Positions 1 through 10,697 of a DNA stretch of 64,000 nt are shown in pieces. Made by a program: the position numbers and the translations under genes. The notes beneath the pieces were generated by a model that saw only the letters and a list, made by a program, of their open reading frames with translations, was not told the DNA's origin and made no database searches. How positions within the stretch are numbered: the stretch's first letter is position 1; each line of letters opens with the position of its first letter. The DNA is from Paractinoplanes deccanensis (GTDB lineage: Bacteria > Actinomycetota > Actinomycetes > Mycobacteriales > Micromonosporaceae): positions 1-64,000 of the forward strand of contig NZ_BOMI01000186.1 of the NCBI RefSeq assembly GCF_016862115.1. Direction: 5' to 3'.

Positions 1-360
1 AAAGACGCGAGCAGCCGCGACGACCACCTGATCCGCCTGGAACACGGCCAGCCGGTGACCTTCGGCACGCGAGGCCAGTTCGCGGTGACTCACCCCGAGG
101 GCGCTTTCGGCCTCGCGGTCGAGGAAGGCGGAAAGCCCATCATCCACGACGCCACCAGGGAAGACCCCGCGTACGCGTTCGCCCTGACCCGCCTCTCCGG
201 CTCCGACCTGGGCACCACGCCGATCGGCGTGTTCCGTGACGTGCGCCGGCCCACCTACGACGAACTGCTGCCCCAGCAGCCGGCCGGCGGCACCCCCGAC
301 GAGATGCTCGCCGACCTCCTGACCAACGCGGACACCTGGATGATCCGGAGCATGCCATGA
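1..360 (+). CDS. korB: 2-oxoacid:ferredoxin oxidoreductase, beta subunit (C-terminal part)
   Basis: The gene is open at the left window edge; the frame is read from base 1 to the TGA at 358-360. The visible 119 residues carry the C-terminal signature of KorB-type subunits: a segment reading RLEHGQPVTFG, then TPIGVFRDVRRPTYDE near the end. In this family the beta subunit binds thiamine diphosphate and a 4Fe-4S cluster in its N-terminal part, which is outside the window, and oxidatively decarboxylates 2-oxoglutarate (or another 2-oxoacid) to an acyl-CoA with ferredoxin as acceptor. The stop overlaps the start of the next gene by ATGA, so it is probably the promoter-proximal part of one operon with the mutase genes. 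The substrate cannot be assigned from the C-terminus alone; 2-oxoglutarate is the usual one in actinobacteria. Confidence 0.8.
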   Translation, partial: KDASSRDDHLIRLEHGQPVTFGTRGQFAVTHPEGAFGLAVEEGGKPIIHDATREDPAYAFALTRLSGSDLGTTPIGVFRDVRRPTYDELLPQQPAGGTPDEMLADLLTNADTWMIRSMP

Positions 361-1684
361 CAGTCGAAGAACGCTCCGGCGACCTGCACGCCTGGCGTGC
401 CCTGGCGCTCGCCGCGCTCCGCAAGGCGGGACGTGCCGGGCCGGACAGCACGGAAGCCGACGCCGAGCGGCTCCTGACGACCACCACGGACGACGGTATC
501 GAGATCGCGCCGCTGCACGTCTGCGGCCCGCCGGCGCCGGAGCTCGCCGCGCGCGACGGCCGGGACTGGGACGTCCGCCAGCAGCACGACGGCTCGGACC
601 CGGAGGAGCTGCGCGACGCCGTCGCGGACGACCTGGCCGGCGGCGCCGGATCGATCTGGCTCACCGGTACGGAGCCCGCCGCCCTGCCGGAGATCCTGGC
701 GACCTTTCCGTACGACCGGGCGGCGCTCGTCCTGGACGCCGGCCGGCACACCGAGGAAGCCGCCGCCGCGCTGTTCGCCGCGGAGGTGCCCGCGCCGCGC
801 GGCAATCTCGGCGCCGACCCGCTGGGGATCAGCGCCCGCACCGGATCCACACCGGACCTGACGGCGCCGGCCCTGCTCGCCGTGCGATGCGCCGCCGGCC
901 ACCCCGGCCGCCTCCGCGCGATGACCGTGGACGCCACCGCCTACCACGAGGCGGGCGGTGGTGACGCCGAGGAGCTGGCCTGCGCCCTGGCCACGGCGGT
1001 CGCCTACCTGCGCGCGCTCACCGGCGCGGGCCTGTCCGTCGGGGCGGCCTTCGACCAGATCGAGTTCCGGTACGCCGTCGGGCCCGACCAATTCCTGTCG
1101 CTGGCCAAGCTCCGCGCCGCCCGCCTCCTGTGGGCCCGGGTCGCCGAGACGTGCGGCGTGCCGTCGGCCCGCCAGCGTCAGCACGCGGTCACCTCGTGGG
1201 CGGCGATGACCGTGCGGGCGCCGCTGAACAACGTCGCCCGGGCGACCTCGGCCGCGTTCGCCGCGGTGGCCGGCGGCGCCGACGCGGTGACCGTCCTGCC
1301 CTACGACGCGGCGCTCGGCCGGCCGTCCCCCGAGGCGCGCCGCCTGGCCCGCAACACCCACGCCATCCTGCGGGTCGAGGCGCACGCCGCGCGCGTGCAC
1401 GATCCGGCAGCCGGCTCCTGGTACGCGGAGCGGCTGACCCGCGATCTGGCCGTGTCGGCGTGGGAGTGGTTCCAGAAGATCGAGGTCAACGGCGGCATGG
1501 CCGCGTCGCTGGCCGACGGCATGATCGGTGAACGGCTCGCGGCGACCGCCCGGCGACGCCGGGCGGACCTGCGCCACCAGCGGCGCACGGTGGTCGGCGT
1601 GACCGAGCTCGCCGGTGCCGGCCTGCCACGGCGGCGCTACGCCGAGGAGCTCGGCGACCTGCCCGGCCAGGTGGGAGCCGCGCG

Positions 1685-1688
<4 letters not shown>
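357..1688 (+). CDS. mutA: methylmalonyl-CoA mutase, small (beta) subunit, short form
   Basis: This is the non-catalytic small subunit of the heterodimeric cobalamin-dependent mutase that interconverts succinyl-CoA and (R)-methylmalonyl-CoA. The TIM-barrel mutase fold is recognisable from segments such as QIEFRYAVGPDQFLSLAKLRAARLLW in pieces, APLNNVARATSAAFAAVAGG and DPAAGSWYAERLT, which parallel the large subunit encoded next. The start is the ATG inside the ATGA overlap with the upstream gene. At 443 residues it is well short of the roughly 620 typical of MutA: it ends shortly after the barrel, so the C-terminal cobalamin-domain-like part of the small subunit is missing. No frameshift is visible, and the gene overlaps mutB by 4 nt, so the short form looks natural. 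Confidence 0.85.
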
Positions 1689-3825
<2,137 letters not shown>

Positions 3826-3829
<4 letters not shown>

Positions 3830-4824
3830 ACCTCGACGACTGCGCGGCCGGGGTGACCGCCGGGTCGCGGGCCGACCTCGGCCGGGCGATCACCCTGGTC
3901 GAGTCGACCGCTCCGGCCGACCGTGCGGCGGCCCGGGCGCTGCTGGCGAGGCTGGCGCCGTACGCCGGGAACGCCCACCGCATCGGCATCTCGGGGGTGC
4001 CCGGAGCCGGCAAGTCCACCCTCATCGACGCCCTCGGCTCGCTGCTGACCGACCGCAAGCACCGGGTCGCCGTGCTGGCCGTCGACCCGTCCTCGGAGCG
4101 CACCGGCGGCAGCATCCTCGGCGACGCGACCCGGATGAGCCGGCTGGCCGGCCGGCCCGGCGCGTACGTGCGCGCCTCGCCCTCGGCCGGCGCCCGCGGC
4201 GGGACCGGCCCGGCCACCCGCGCGGCCATCACCGTGGTGGAGGCGGCCGGATACGACGTGGTCCTGGTCGAGACCGTCGGGGTGGGACAGACCGAGGCCG
4301 CCGTGGCCACGATGGTCGACACCTTCGTCCTGCTCGCCCTGATCGGCGCGGGCGACCAGCTGCAGGGCATCAAGATGGGAACGCTGGAGTTCGCCGACGT
4401 CGTGGTCGTCAACAAGGCGGACGGCCCGCGCGTCACGGCGGGCAGGAACACCGCGCGTGAGCTGTCGGCCGCCCTGCACCTGCTGCCGGCCGGCGCGGAC
4501 CGCCCGGCCCCACGGGTGATGACGTGCAGCGCCGCCGAGGGCACCGGCGTCGCCGAACTGTGGGAGCACATCGCCGACCGGTTCCGCGACCGCACCGCCT
4601 CCGGGGAGCTGACCCGCCGTCGCGGTGAGCAGGACGTCCAGGCGATGTGGTCGAGCGCCCACGCCATGCTCGCGGACGCCTTCACCACCGATGCGCGCAC
4701 CGCCGCCCGCGCCGCGGCGCTCGGCGCGCGGGTGGCCGACGGCTCGGCGACCGCGTCGGACGCCGCCCGCCGGCTCGTGCGGGCCTTCCTCAGCGACAGC
4801 CACGACAACCGGGAGGAACAATGA
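3826..4824 (+). CDS. meaB: methylmalonyl-CoA mutase-associated GTPase MeaB
   Basis: This 332-residue G3E-family P-loop GTPase loads and protects adenosylcobalamin in methylmalonyl-CoA mutase. The Walker A motif GVPGAGKST is at about residues 57-65. It is followed by the MeaB/ArgK signature VDPSSERTGGSILGD, the switch-like ETVGVGQTE segment and an NKAD guanine-specificity motif. The ATG is set by the ATGA overlap with mutB at 3826-3829. Direct coupling to its client enzyme makes the assignment firm. The C-terminal helical tail (WSSAHAMLADAF onward) is typical of the dimerisation arm. Confidence 0.95.
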
Positions 4825-4862
4825 ACCGCATCGATCCTGACGTCCGCCGGCGGAAGGGCTGA
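4821..4862 (+). CDS. possible 13-residue peptide ORF coupled to meaB
   Basis: A 13-codon frame starts with an ATG that overlaps the meaB stop by ATGA and ends with the TGA at 4860-4862, eight bases before the antiporter ATG. A good Shine-Dalgarno (GGAGGAA) precedes it inside meaB. It may only pass ribosomes from meaB to the antiporter gene, or be the start of a gene now lost. No function can be read from the sequence. Confidence 0.3.
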   Translation: MNRIDPDVRRRKG

Positions 4863-4869
4863 GGCGTCG

Positions 4870-6201
4870 ATGGGGTCACCGGCAAGCCACTCCGAACTGC
4901 TGATCGCCACGGTGCTGCTCGACATCGCGCTGGTGCTGGTGGCCGGCACCCTGCTGGGCCGATGGGTGAGGCGGCTACGCCAGCCGGCGGTGATCGGGGA
5001 GATCCTCGCGGGGGTCGCGCTCGGGCCCAGCCTGCTCGGGCTGCTGCCCGGCAACCCGACAGCGTGGCTCTTCCCGGCCGAGGCCCGGCCGTTCCTGTCC
5101 ACCGTCGCCCAGATCGGCCTGGCGCTGTTCATGTTCCTGATCGGCTGGGAGTTCAACCCCGCCCAGCTGCGCAGCCACCGCGGCACCGCCGCCGCCGTGT
5201 CGATCGGCTCGATCGCGGTCTCGTTCGGCCTGGGCGTCGCGCTGGCGACGCTGCTGTACCACCGCCACGACACGGTCGGCGCCGACCGGGTCGGCTTCAC
5301 GGAGTTCGCGCTCTTCCTCGGCGTCGCCATGTCGATCACCGCCTTCCCGGTCCTGGCGCGCATCCTCGCCGAGCGGCGCCTCACCGGCACGCGGGTGGGC
5401 AGCATCGCCCTGATCAGCGCGGCGATCGACGACGTGCTGGCCTGGTGCCTGCTGGCGGTGGTGACGGCGATCGTCACCGCGAGCGGACCGTTCGACCTGA
5501 TCCGCATGCTGATCCTGCTGGCGGTCTTCCTCGTGGTGCTGCGGACCGTCGTACGCCCGTTCCTGGTCTTCCTGACCCGGCGCCACGCCACGACGTACCT
5601 GCTGGTGGCGGTGGTCGCCCTGGTGTTCCTGGCGGCGTACGTCACCACCTGGATCGGGTTGCACGCCATCTTCGGCGCGTTCTGCGTCGGCCTCGTCATG
5701 CCCCGCGACCCAGCGCCCGAGCTCGGCGAACGGGTGCGCCGGCCGTTGGAGCACGTGAGCGTGGTGCTGCTCCCGGTGTTCTTCATCGTCACCGGCCTCG
5801 GCGTCGACATCGGCGGGCTGACCGGCGCGAACCTCCTCGAGCTCGCCGCGATCGTCCTGATCGCCACCTGCGGCAAGCTGATCGGCGCGATCGTGCCCGC
5901 GGTGTCCTTCGGCATGTCCTGGCGCGACGCCGGCACCCTCGGCATCCTCGTCAACACGCGCGGCCTGACCGAGCTCGTGGTGCTGAGCGTCGGCCTCCAG
6001 CTCGGCGTGCTCGACGGCCAGATGTTCACGATGATGGTGCTCATGGCCCTGATCACCACCGCGCTGGCCGGCCCGCTGATCCGCTCGGGCCGCACACAGA
6101 GCACGTCGCCCACCGACCAGGACCCCGCGGCCCACAGCTCCGGCCATTCCGTTCCCTCGATGAGAACGGGCCGGACGACAACCCCACCATGGTCTCGTTA
6201 A
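4870..6201 (+). CDS. cation:proton antiporter, CPA2 family
   Basis: This 443-residue polytopic membrane protein has about twelve hydrophobic segments. The N-terminal part, LRQPAVIGEILAGVALGPSLLG, read in pieces, is the signature of the KefB/NapA-like CPA2 exchangers (Na+/H+ or K+/H+ exchange). A central ISAAIDDVLAWCL segment carries the acidic pair expected in the ion pathway, and VNTRGLTELV matches the C-terminal half of the repeat. There is no RCK/TrkA domain. The start is the ATG 7 nt after the preceding small ORF. The last 30 residues are polar and low-complexity and abut the transposase remnant, so the original C-terminus may have been altered. It may be part of the mutase operon, or simply follow it. 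Confidence 0.85.
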   Translation: MGSPASHSELLIATVLLDIALVLVAGTLLGRWVRRLRQPAVIGEILAGVALGPSLLGLLPGNPTAWLFPAEARPFLSTVAQIGLALFMFLIGWEFNPAQLRSHRGTAAAVSIGSIAVSFGLGVALATLLYHRHDTVGADRVGFTEFALFLGVAMSITAFPVLARILAERRLTGTRVGSIALISAAIDDVLAWCLLAVVTAIVTASGPFDLIRMLILLAVFLVVLRTVVRPFLVFLTRRHATTYLLVAVVALVFLAAYVTTWIGLHAIFGAFCVGLVMPRDPAPELGERVRRPLEHVSVVLLPVFFIVTGLGVDIGGLTGANLLELAAIVLIATCGKLIGAIVPAVSFGMSWRDAGTLGILVNTRGLTELVVLSVGLQLGVLDGQMFTMMVLMALITTALAGPLIRSGRTQSTSPTDQDPAAHSSGHSVPSMRTGRTTTPPWSR

Positions 6202-6221
6202 TGCCGCCTACTGAGGTGATC

Positions 6222-6500
6222 TCAGCGAGCTTCGCGCAGGTATCGATATTCGAAGTGGCTGAGATGGAGCGCTGCGGCGACGATGTCGCCGATCCGGCGT
6301 GGGCTTATGGTGGTGTGTCGCAGCGTTTTCCAGCGGCCGGCGAGGAGGGCGAAGCCGCGTTCGCCTTGCCGGCGCGGCGCTTCGTGCGAATCCGGGGCGT
6401 GGGCGGTGAGGACGCTGATGCCTTCGGCGAAGATAGCGGTAGGCAGTGGCTCGTGAGATCCCGAACCCGGCGCCCCAGCAGCGTGACGTCGTCGGCCCCG
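6222..6500 (-). pseudogene. remnant of an IS5-like transposase, frameshifted and internally deleted
   Basis: On the minus strand three different frames give consecutive pieces of one transposase. The order is a GADDVTLLG piece, a helix-turn-helix piece GFGISRATAYRYL, then AEGISVLTAHAPD. The last runs straight into the C-terminal family ending, with RWKTLRHTTISPRRIGDI and LSHFEYRYL, before the stop at 6222-6224. In related complete elements a DDE catalytic core of more than 100 residues lies between the HTH part and this ending; here it is absent. So the gene has at least two frameshifts and an internal deletion and cannot encode an active enzyme. The stretch 6500-6665 up to the glycosyltransferase stop shows no other convincing gene. 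The remnant marks the left edge of the biosynthetic cluster. Confidence 0.75.
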
Positions 6501-6665
6501 GCATGAATGTGGTCCGGATGAAGCGTGCCGTGCGACGACGGCAGCCTGCCCGGCGGCGACGGGCAAGGCGTTCACGGCACTGACGAGGACGCCGTTCGTG
6601 CCGCGACCGAGGCATGGGCCGTGCGCGAGGGGCTGTCCACCGACCGGTGACAACCCAGCGCGACC

Positions 6666-8057
6666 TCAGCGGTGGAGCGGCGCGACCGTTTCCGGGCTTG
6701 GCGCGCAGGACAGCAGCACGTCCGCCGCTCGTGACACGCCGCCGGCTTCCTTCAGGGAGCGGCCCAACTGTTCCGCCCGTTCGCGGAAACCGTCCTCGTC
6801 GAGCAGCCGGCGCAGCTTGCCGACGATCTGGTCCGCGTCCGGTGCGGAGATCGACAGGCCGACGCCGGCCTCGACGACGCGGGCCGCCAGGTCGTGGCAG
6901 TCCATCCAGAAGGGCAGGATCAGCAGCGGTTTGCCGAACACCAGGCCCTCGTTCACCGCGTTGCCGCCGCCGTGGCCGAAGAACACGCGCACCCGGGGAT
7001 GCGCCAGCAGGCCCAGCTGCGAGGGCACCCAGCTCACGACCTTCAGGTTGCCGGGGAGGGGGTCGGGAAACAGGTCCGGAAGGACAGCGCCGGCCGCCCG
7101 GGACACCTTCCACAGCACACCGACGTCCGGGCCGAGGCGGGCGCACGCCGCCACGACGGCGTCCACCAGCTCCTGGGTGGGGCGCATGACCGTGCCGAAA
7201 CCGATGTAGACGACCGAGGCGTACGACTCGAGCCAGGCGTCGATCTCGGGGTCGCCGGATCCCGGCGTGGTGGTCTCCGGCATCAGGGTGCCCACCATGT
7301 GCAGGTGATCCGGGGCCGACGGGAACGGGTATTCGAGCCCGAAGACGGAGAAGACCAGGACGGCGGCGGCGGCATCGGCGTACCGGGACGGCACGGCCGC
7401 GGCGTTGGCGATGCCGGCCTTCCTGCGCCGGCGCGTCGCGGCCAGCGTGGGCAGCAGGTTCCGGGGGCGGGCGTACGCCGCCATCGCCCCCAGCCGGAAC
7501 AGCACGTTCGACAGCTGCTGGCGGCGGCTCATGCGCAGCGGGAGCCCCGAGAACGGCGTGGGGAAGCTCCACGGCAGCCGGTCCAGGTACACGCCGCTGA
7601 TCGGCGCCGGCACGCTCAGCACGTACGGCACGCCGAGTTTGATGGCGGCGTCGATCGCCCAGGGGGTGCACAGGTCGATGAGGGCCACGTCGGGCCGGAC
7701 GCGAGCGAACTCCTGGAGGGCTCGCTCGTACTGCTGCGCGGTGTACTCGTGATCGATGTTCTTGTCGATGAAGGCCGCGATGTTGCGCAGCCGCGACGGG
7801 GAGCTCATCGACGCGAGCGTCGCGTCGTCCCATCGGCTCGGGTCCAGCTCGGCCTTGTAGTGGCCGAGCGACACGAAGCGCACCGTGTTCCGCCCCGGGA
7901 TCCGCTCGACGTGGCCGCGCCCCTCCTCGGTGGAGGCGAACCACAGATCGGCGGCGCCACGCTCGTTCAGCTCTCCCGCGATCTCCAGCAACGGGTTGAT
8001 CAGCCCGGTGCTCGGCAGCGATGCCAGCAGGATCCGGGGAACCCGCTCCCGTGTCAC
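6666..8057 (-). CDS. MGT-family glycosyltransferase (first copy)
   Basis: This is a GT-B fold glycosyltransferase of the macrolide/YjiC-like type, 463 residues. The C-terminal donor site is clear: VVYIGFGTV, then WVPSQLGLLAHPRVRVFFGH in pieces, the HGGGNAVNEGL loop and LPFWMDCHDLA. It is expected to move a deoxysugar from the nucleotide sugar made by the neighbouring dehydratase. The start is the GTG at 8057, which overlaps the stop of the dehydratase gene as GTGA. At the N-terminus the usual Gly-His of the acceptor site is replaced by Gly-Leu (PSTGLINPLL), a feature shared with its paralogue at 19868. The two glycosyltransferases are clearly related and probably arose by duplication. The acceptor is unknown; candidates are the PKS-derived aromatic acid or an external aglycone. 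Confidence 0.88.
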   Translation of the reverse strand: MTRERVPRILLASLPSTGLINPLLEIAGELNERGAADLWFASTEEGRGHVERIPGRNTVRFVSLGHYKAELDPSRWDDATLASMSSPSRLRNIAAFIDKNIDHEYTAQQYERALQEFARVRPDVALIDLCTPWAIDAAIKLGVPYVLSVPAPISGVYLDRLPWSFPTPFSGLPLRMSRRQQLSNVLFRLGAMAAYARPRNLLPTLAATRRRRKAGIANAAAVPSRYADAAAAVLVFSVFGLEYPFPSAPDHLHMVGTLMPETTTPGSGDPEIDAWLESYASVVYIGFGTVMRPTQELVDAVVAACARLGPDVGVLWKVSRAAGAVLPDLFPDPLPGNLKVVSWVPSQLGLLAHPRVRVFFGHGGGNAVNEGLVFGKPLLILPFWMDCHDLAARVVEAGVGLSISAPDADQIVGKLRRLLDEDGFRERAEQLGRSLKEAGGVSRAADVLLSCAPSPETVAPLHR

Positions 8058-9055
8058 CGAGGGAGCCCGGTGTACGAGCCGGCCATCGGCCCCACGGTGA
8101 CCGACTCCCAGTGCTCGATCATCTCGTCGAGCAGCGCCTCGAAGGTGTATTCCGGCTCCCATCCGAACGTCTCGCGGAACAGCGACGAGTCGCCTCGGAG
8201 ATAGGTGAGCTCGGAGGGGCGCATGAACTTCGGGTCCTGCACGACATATTCCCGGTAGTCCATCCCGAGCTTGCCGAAGACGTACTCGCAAAGCTCTCGT
8301 ACGGAGTGAGTCTGCCCGGTGGCGATCACGAAGTCGCCCGGCGAGTCGTGATTGACGATCATGTGCATGCCGCGCACGTAGTCCTTCGAGTGGCCCCAGT
8401 CCCGATACGAGTCGAGATTGCCGAGCACCAGTTGCTTGGCGATCTTGTGCTTGATCTGAACGGCCGTCTTCACCACCTTGTTGGTGACGAAGTTCGACCC
8501 GCGTCTCGGGCTCTCGTGGTTGAACAGGATTCCGTTGACCGCGAAGAGGTCGAAGCTCTCGCGATAGTTGCGGACCATGTTGTAGCCGAACACCTTGGAG
8601 CACCCGTACGGGCTGACCGGGTTCAGGGGCGTCGTCTCGCGCTGGAAACCGTCCGGGTCCACCGAGTTGCCGAACATCTCCGACGAGCTCGCCTGGTAGA
8701 AGCGCGCCTCCGGGGCGACCTTCCGATAGACCTCGAGCAGGTTCAGCAGGCCCATGGCGTTCGCCTGGACCGTGAACTGCGGGATGTCGAAGCTGATCCG
8801 GACGTGGCTCTGGGACGCGAGGTTGTAGATCTCGTCCGGCGCCGCCAGCCGCATGCAGCGTTCCAGCGACGCGCTGTCGAGCAGGTCCCCGTATTCGAGG
8901 TGCAGTCCGCCGAGCGAGCCGATCCTGGAGCTTTGATGCTCCGGAACGGAGTTGCGGCGGACGATGCCCCAGACCTCGTAACCCTTGGAGAGCAGGAGTT
9001 CCGACAGGTAGCTGCCGTCCTGCCCGGCGACCCCGGTGATGAGAGCCCTCTTCAT
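8054..9055 (-). CDS. gmd: GDP-mannose 4,6-dehydratase (first copy)
   Basis: This 333-residue extended SDR enzyme converts GDP-D-mannose to GDP-4-keto-6-deoxy-D-mannose. The dinucleotide motif TGVAGQDGSYL is at the N-terminus. The catalytic set is present: the SSSEMFG segment supplies Ser and Glu, and SPYGCSK supplies the YxxxK pair. The family signature NHESPRRGSNFVTNK and the RDWGHSKDYV segment are intact. The ATG at 9055 has a GAAGGG ribosome site 7 nt upstream. It lies between the C-methyltransferase and glycosyltransferase genes in one operon (26-nt gap, then GTGA overlap), so the product is probably a GDP-linked sugar used by that glycosyltransferase. No 4-keto reductase gene is visible in the window. 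Confidence 0.93.
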   Translation of the reverse strand: MKRALITGVAGQDGSYLSELLLSKGYEVWGIVRRNSVPEHQSSRIGSLGGLHLEYGDLLDSASLERCMRLAAPDEIYNLASQSHVRISFDIPQFTVQANAMGLLNLLEVYRKVAPEARFYQASSSEMFGNSVDPDGFQRETTPLNPVSPYGCSKVFGYNMVRNYRESFDLFAVNGILFNHESPRRGSNFVTNKVVKTAVQIKHKIAKQLVLGNLDSYRDWGHSKDYVRGMHMIVNHDSPGDFVIATGQTHSVRELCEYVFGKLGMDYREYVVQDPKFMRPSELTYLRGDSSLFRETFGWEPEYTFEALLDEMIEHWESVTVGPMAGSYTGLPR

Positions 9056-9081
9056 GATGATCCCTTCAGGACTTTCGCCTC

Positions 9082-10311
9082 TTACTCGACAGAGGGCACG
9101 TCGCCGGTGACGATGAACTTGCCCTGGTATCCCTTGCCCCGCAATTTCCGGATGATGATGTCCTTCAGGTTCGAGGTCAGCACGAGCGCGTATTCCGGCT
9201 GCCGGTCGAGCAATTCCTGATCGGCGGTCACCGGGATCAGTGAGCCGGGGGCGAGTTTCCCCTGCTTCAGCTCGGACCCATCGGTGATGTAATCGAGCAC
9301 GTCCGGCCGGATTCCGCAGTAGTTGACGATGGTGTTGCCCTTGGCGGACGCCCCGATCCCGGCGATGCTCGCGCCTTGCGATTTGAGCTCGTACAGCAGG
9401 GACATGAGCCGCTGCTTCGACTGGACCAGCCGGGCCGCCCACGCCTCGTACGTGTCGATCGCATAGAGCCCGGCGGCGGTTTCCTGCGCGAGCAGCCTCC
9501 CGACGTTCGCGGAGACCGGGCGGACGCCGGCCCGGCCCGCATAGACCAGGATGGAGCCGCCCTGGGTCTCGGTCTCCTCCACGTCGAAGATCTCGAGGCC
9601 GTAGCGGTCGAAGAGCACCATCAGCGGCTTCAGGGAGTAGAACCGCAGATGCTCATGGTGGATGAGGTCGTACTGCATCTTGGCGATGACGTTCTGAAGA
9701 TGGTGGGACTCGGTCACGAAGACGCCGTCCTCGGCCAGCAGCGTCACGACCCCGTCCATGAAGGCGTCGAGTTCCTTGATGTGCGCGAACGCGTTCATCG
9801 TGGTGATCACCTTGGCCGGCTGATAGGTCGCCAGGATCTGCTTGGCGGTGGCCTCGGTGAAGAAGTCGACGATGGTGGGCAGTCCCTTGGCGATCGCCCG
9901 GCTGGTGGTCGACGAGGGGTCCACGCCGAGGACTCGCACGTCTTCGCCGTACTGCTCGAGCAGAGTCCCGTCATTGCTCGCGAGATCGACCGCGAGATCC
10001 TGCCGGCCGAGCTGGAAACGCTCGACGAGGGACTTGACGAGCCTCTCGAAGTGCGGCTTCGAGGCCGGGTTCGATTCCGTTGTGTAGACGAAGTCCCGGA
10101 AGAGCAGCGCGGGATCGACGCGGTAGCCGATCTGGGCCAGCCAGCATTTCCCGCAGACGTAGAAGTCGAGCGGGTAGACGGTGAACGGCTCGGCCGCCTC
10201 GTCCGGTGTCACAAAGACGTCCGGCAGGGCATGATGCCCGAGAGAGGCGACGTGTATGAGCTCCTCGCTGGAGCAGATCTGACAGTTCATGGTCATGCCG
10301 CCCATATTCAT
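9082..10311 (-). CDS. sugar C-methyltransferase, TylCIII/NovU type
   Basis: This 409-residue SAM-dependent C-methyltransferase of the NDP-hexose family has three parts. The N-terminal zinc-binding part has CQIC and a second CGKC pair (about residues 9-55). The Rossmann part has the SAM loop VDLASNDGTLL and the family motif HHEHLRFYS. The C-terminal domain begins GIGASAKGNTIVNY. Family members such as NovU and TylCIII methylate 4-keto sugars at C5 or C3. With a GDP-mannose dehydratase next door, C5 methylation towards a 5-methylrhamnose-like sugar is the plausible role, but the position is inference. Several in-frame ATGs (10311, 10305, 10296, 10290) compete and none has a strong ribosome site, so the start is uncertain by up to 7 residues. 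Confidence 0.88.
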   Translation of the reverse strand: MNMGGMTMNCQICSSEELIHVASLGHHALPDVFVTPDEAAEPFTVYPLDFYVCGKCWLAQIGYRVDPALLFRDFVYTTESNPASKPHFERLVKSLVERFQLGRQDLAVDLASNDGTLLEQYGEDVRVLGVDPSSTTSRAIAKGLPTIVDFFTEATAKQILATYQPAKVITTMNAFAHIKELDAFMDGVVTLLAEDGVFVTESHHLQNVIAKMQYDLIHHEHLRFYSLKPLMVLFDRYGLEIFDVEETETQGGSILVYAGRAGVRPVSANVGRLLAQETAAGLYAIDTYEAWAARLVQSKQRLMSLLYELKSQGASIAGIGASAKGNTIVNYCGIRPDVLDYITDGSELKQGKLAPGSLIPVTADQELLDRQPEYALVLTSNLKDIIIRKLRGKGYQGKFIVTGDVPSVE

Positions 10312-10697
10312 CGGGCACGAGCGGCCACCGGAACCCCTAAATGAGTCCGGAGCCTAGGGGCGGGCCGTTGAAGTAAGGGTCCCTTTAGGGGTTATGCGCG
10401 CCGGGCCGCGCAGTATCGTCGTTCGGGGTAAGCCCATATGTGGATATCCATTCTGCCCATTTCCGTTCCGCCGCCGCGCCATTCGGCGACACCCGGTCCG
10501 CTGTGCGGACGGCGGGCTCCGGTCACACGCCGGGCCGCCGCCGATGACGAATCGCCGGTCATCGCCGGCGGGCCGTCATCGCCGCGAGGTCGAGAGCCAT
10601 GAGCTCCGCTTCGCGGTACGGGTACGCCGGCCGTCCACCCCCGGGGCGACCGGCGTACCGCGACCGTGGGCGTTCACTCGAGAAACGTGAGGCGAAT
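10312..10697. promoter_or_regulatory. divergent promoter region with ACCCCTA-type inverted repeat
   Basis: This 386-bp non-coding stretch separates the divergent sugar operon and the E1 alpha gene. It holds an exact 10-bp inverted repeat, AACCCCTAAA at 10332-10341 and TTTAGGGGTT at 10384-10393, with a third related core CCTAGGGG at 10353-10360 between them and a local AAGGG/CCCTT hairpin at about 10375-10385. The same core occurs in the cluster's other divergent promoter (13570-13607). This suggests operator sites of a common regulator, not encoded in the window. The rest of the stretch, 10400-10690, shows no supported gene. Confidence 0.55.

Noticed and set aside
10394..10690. Frame of 98 codons between the methyltransferase and E1 alpha genes
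   Set aside because: Pro/Arg-rich, no ribosome site, no recognisable motif; the region is better explained as a divergent promoter with inverted repeats.
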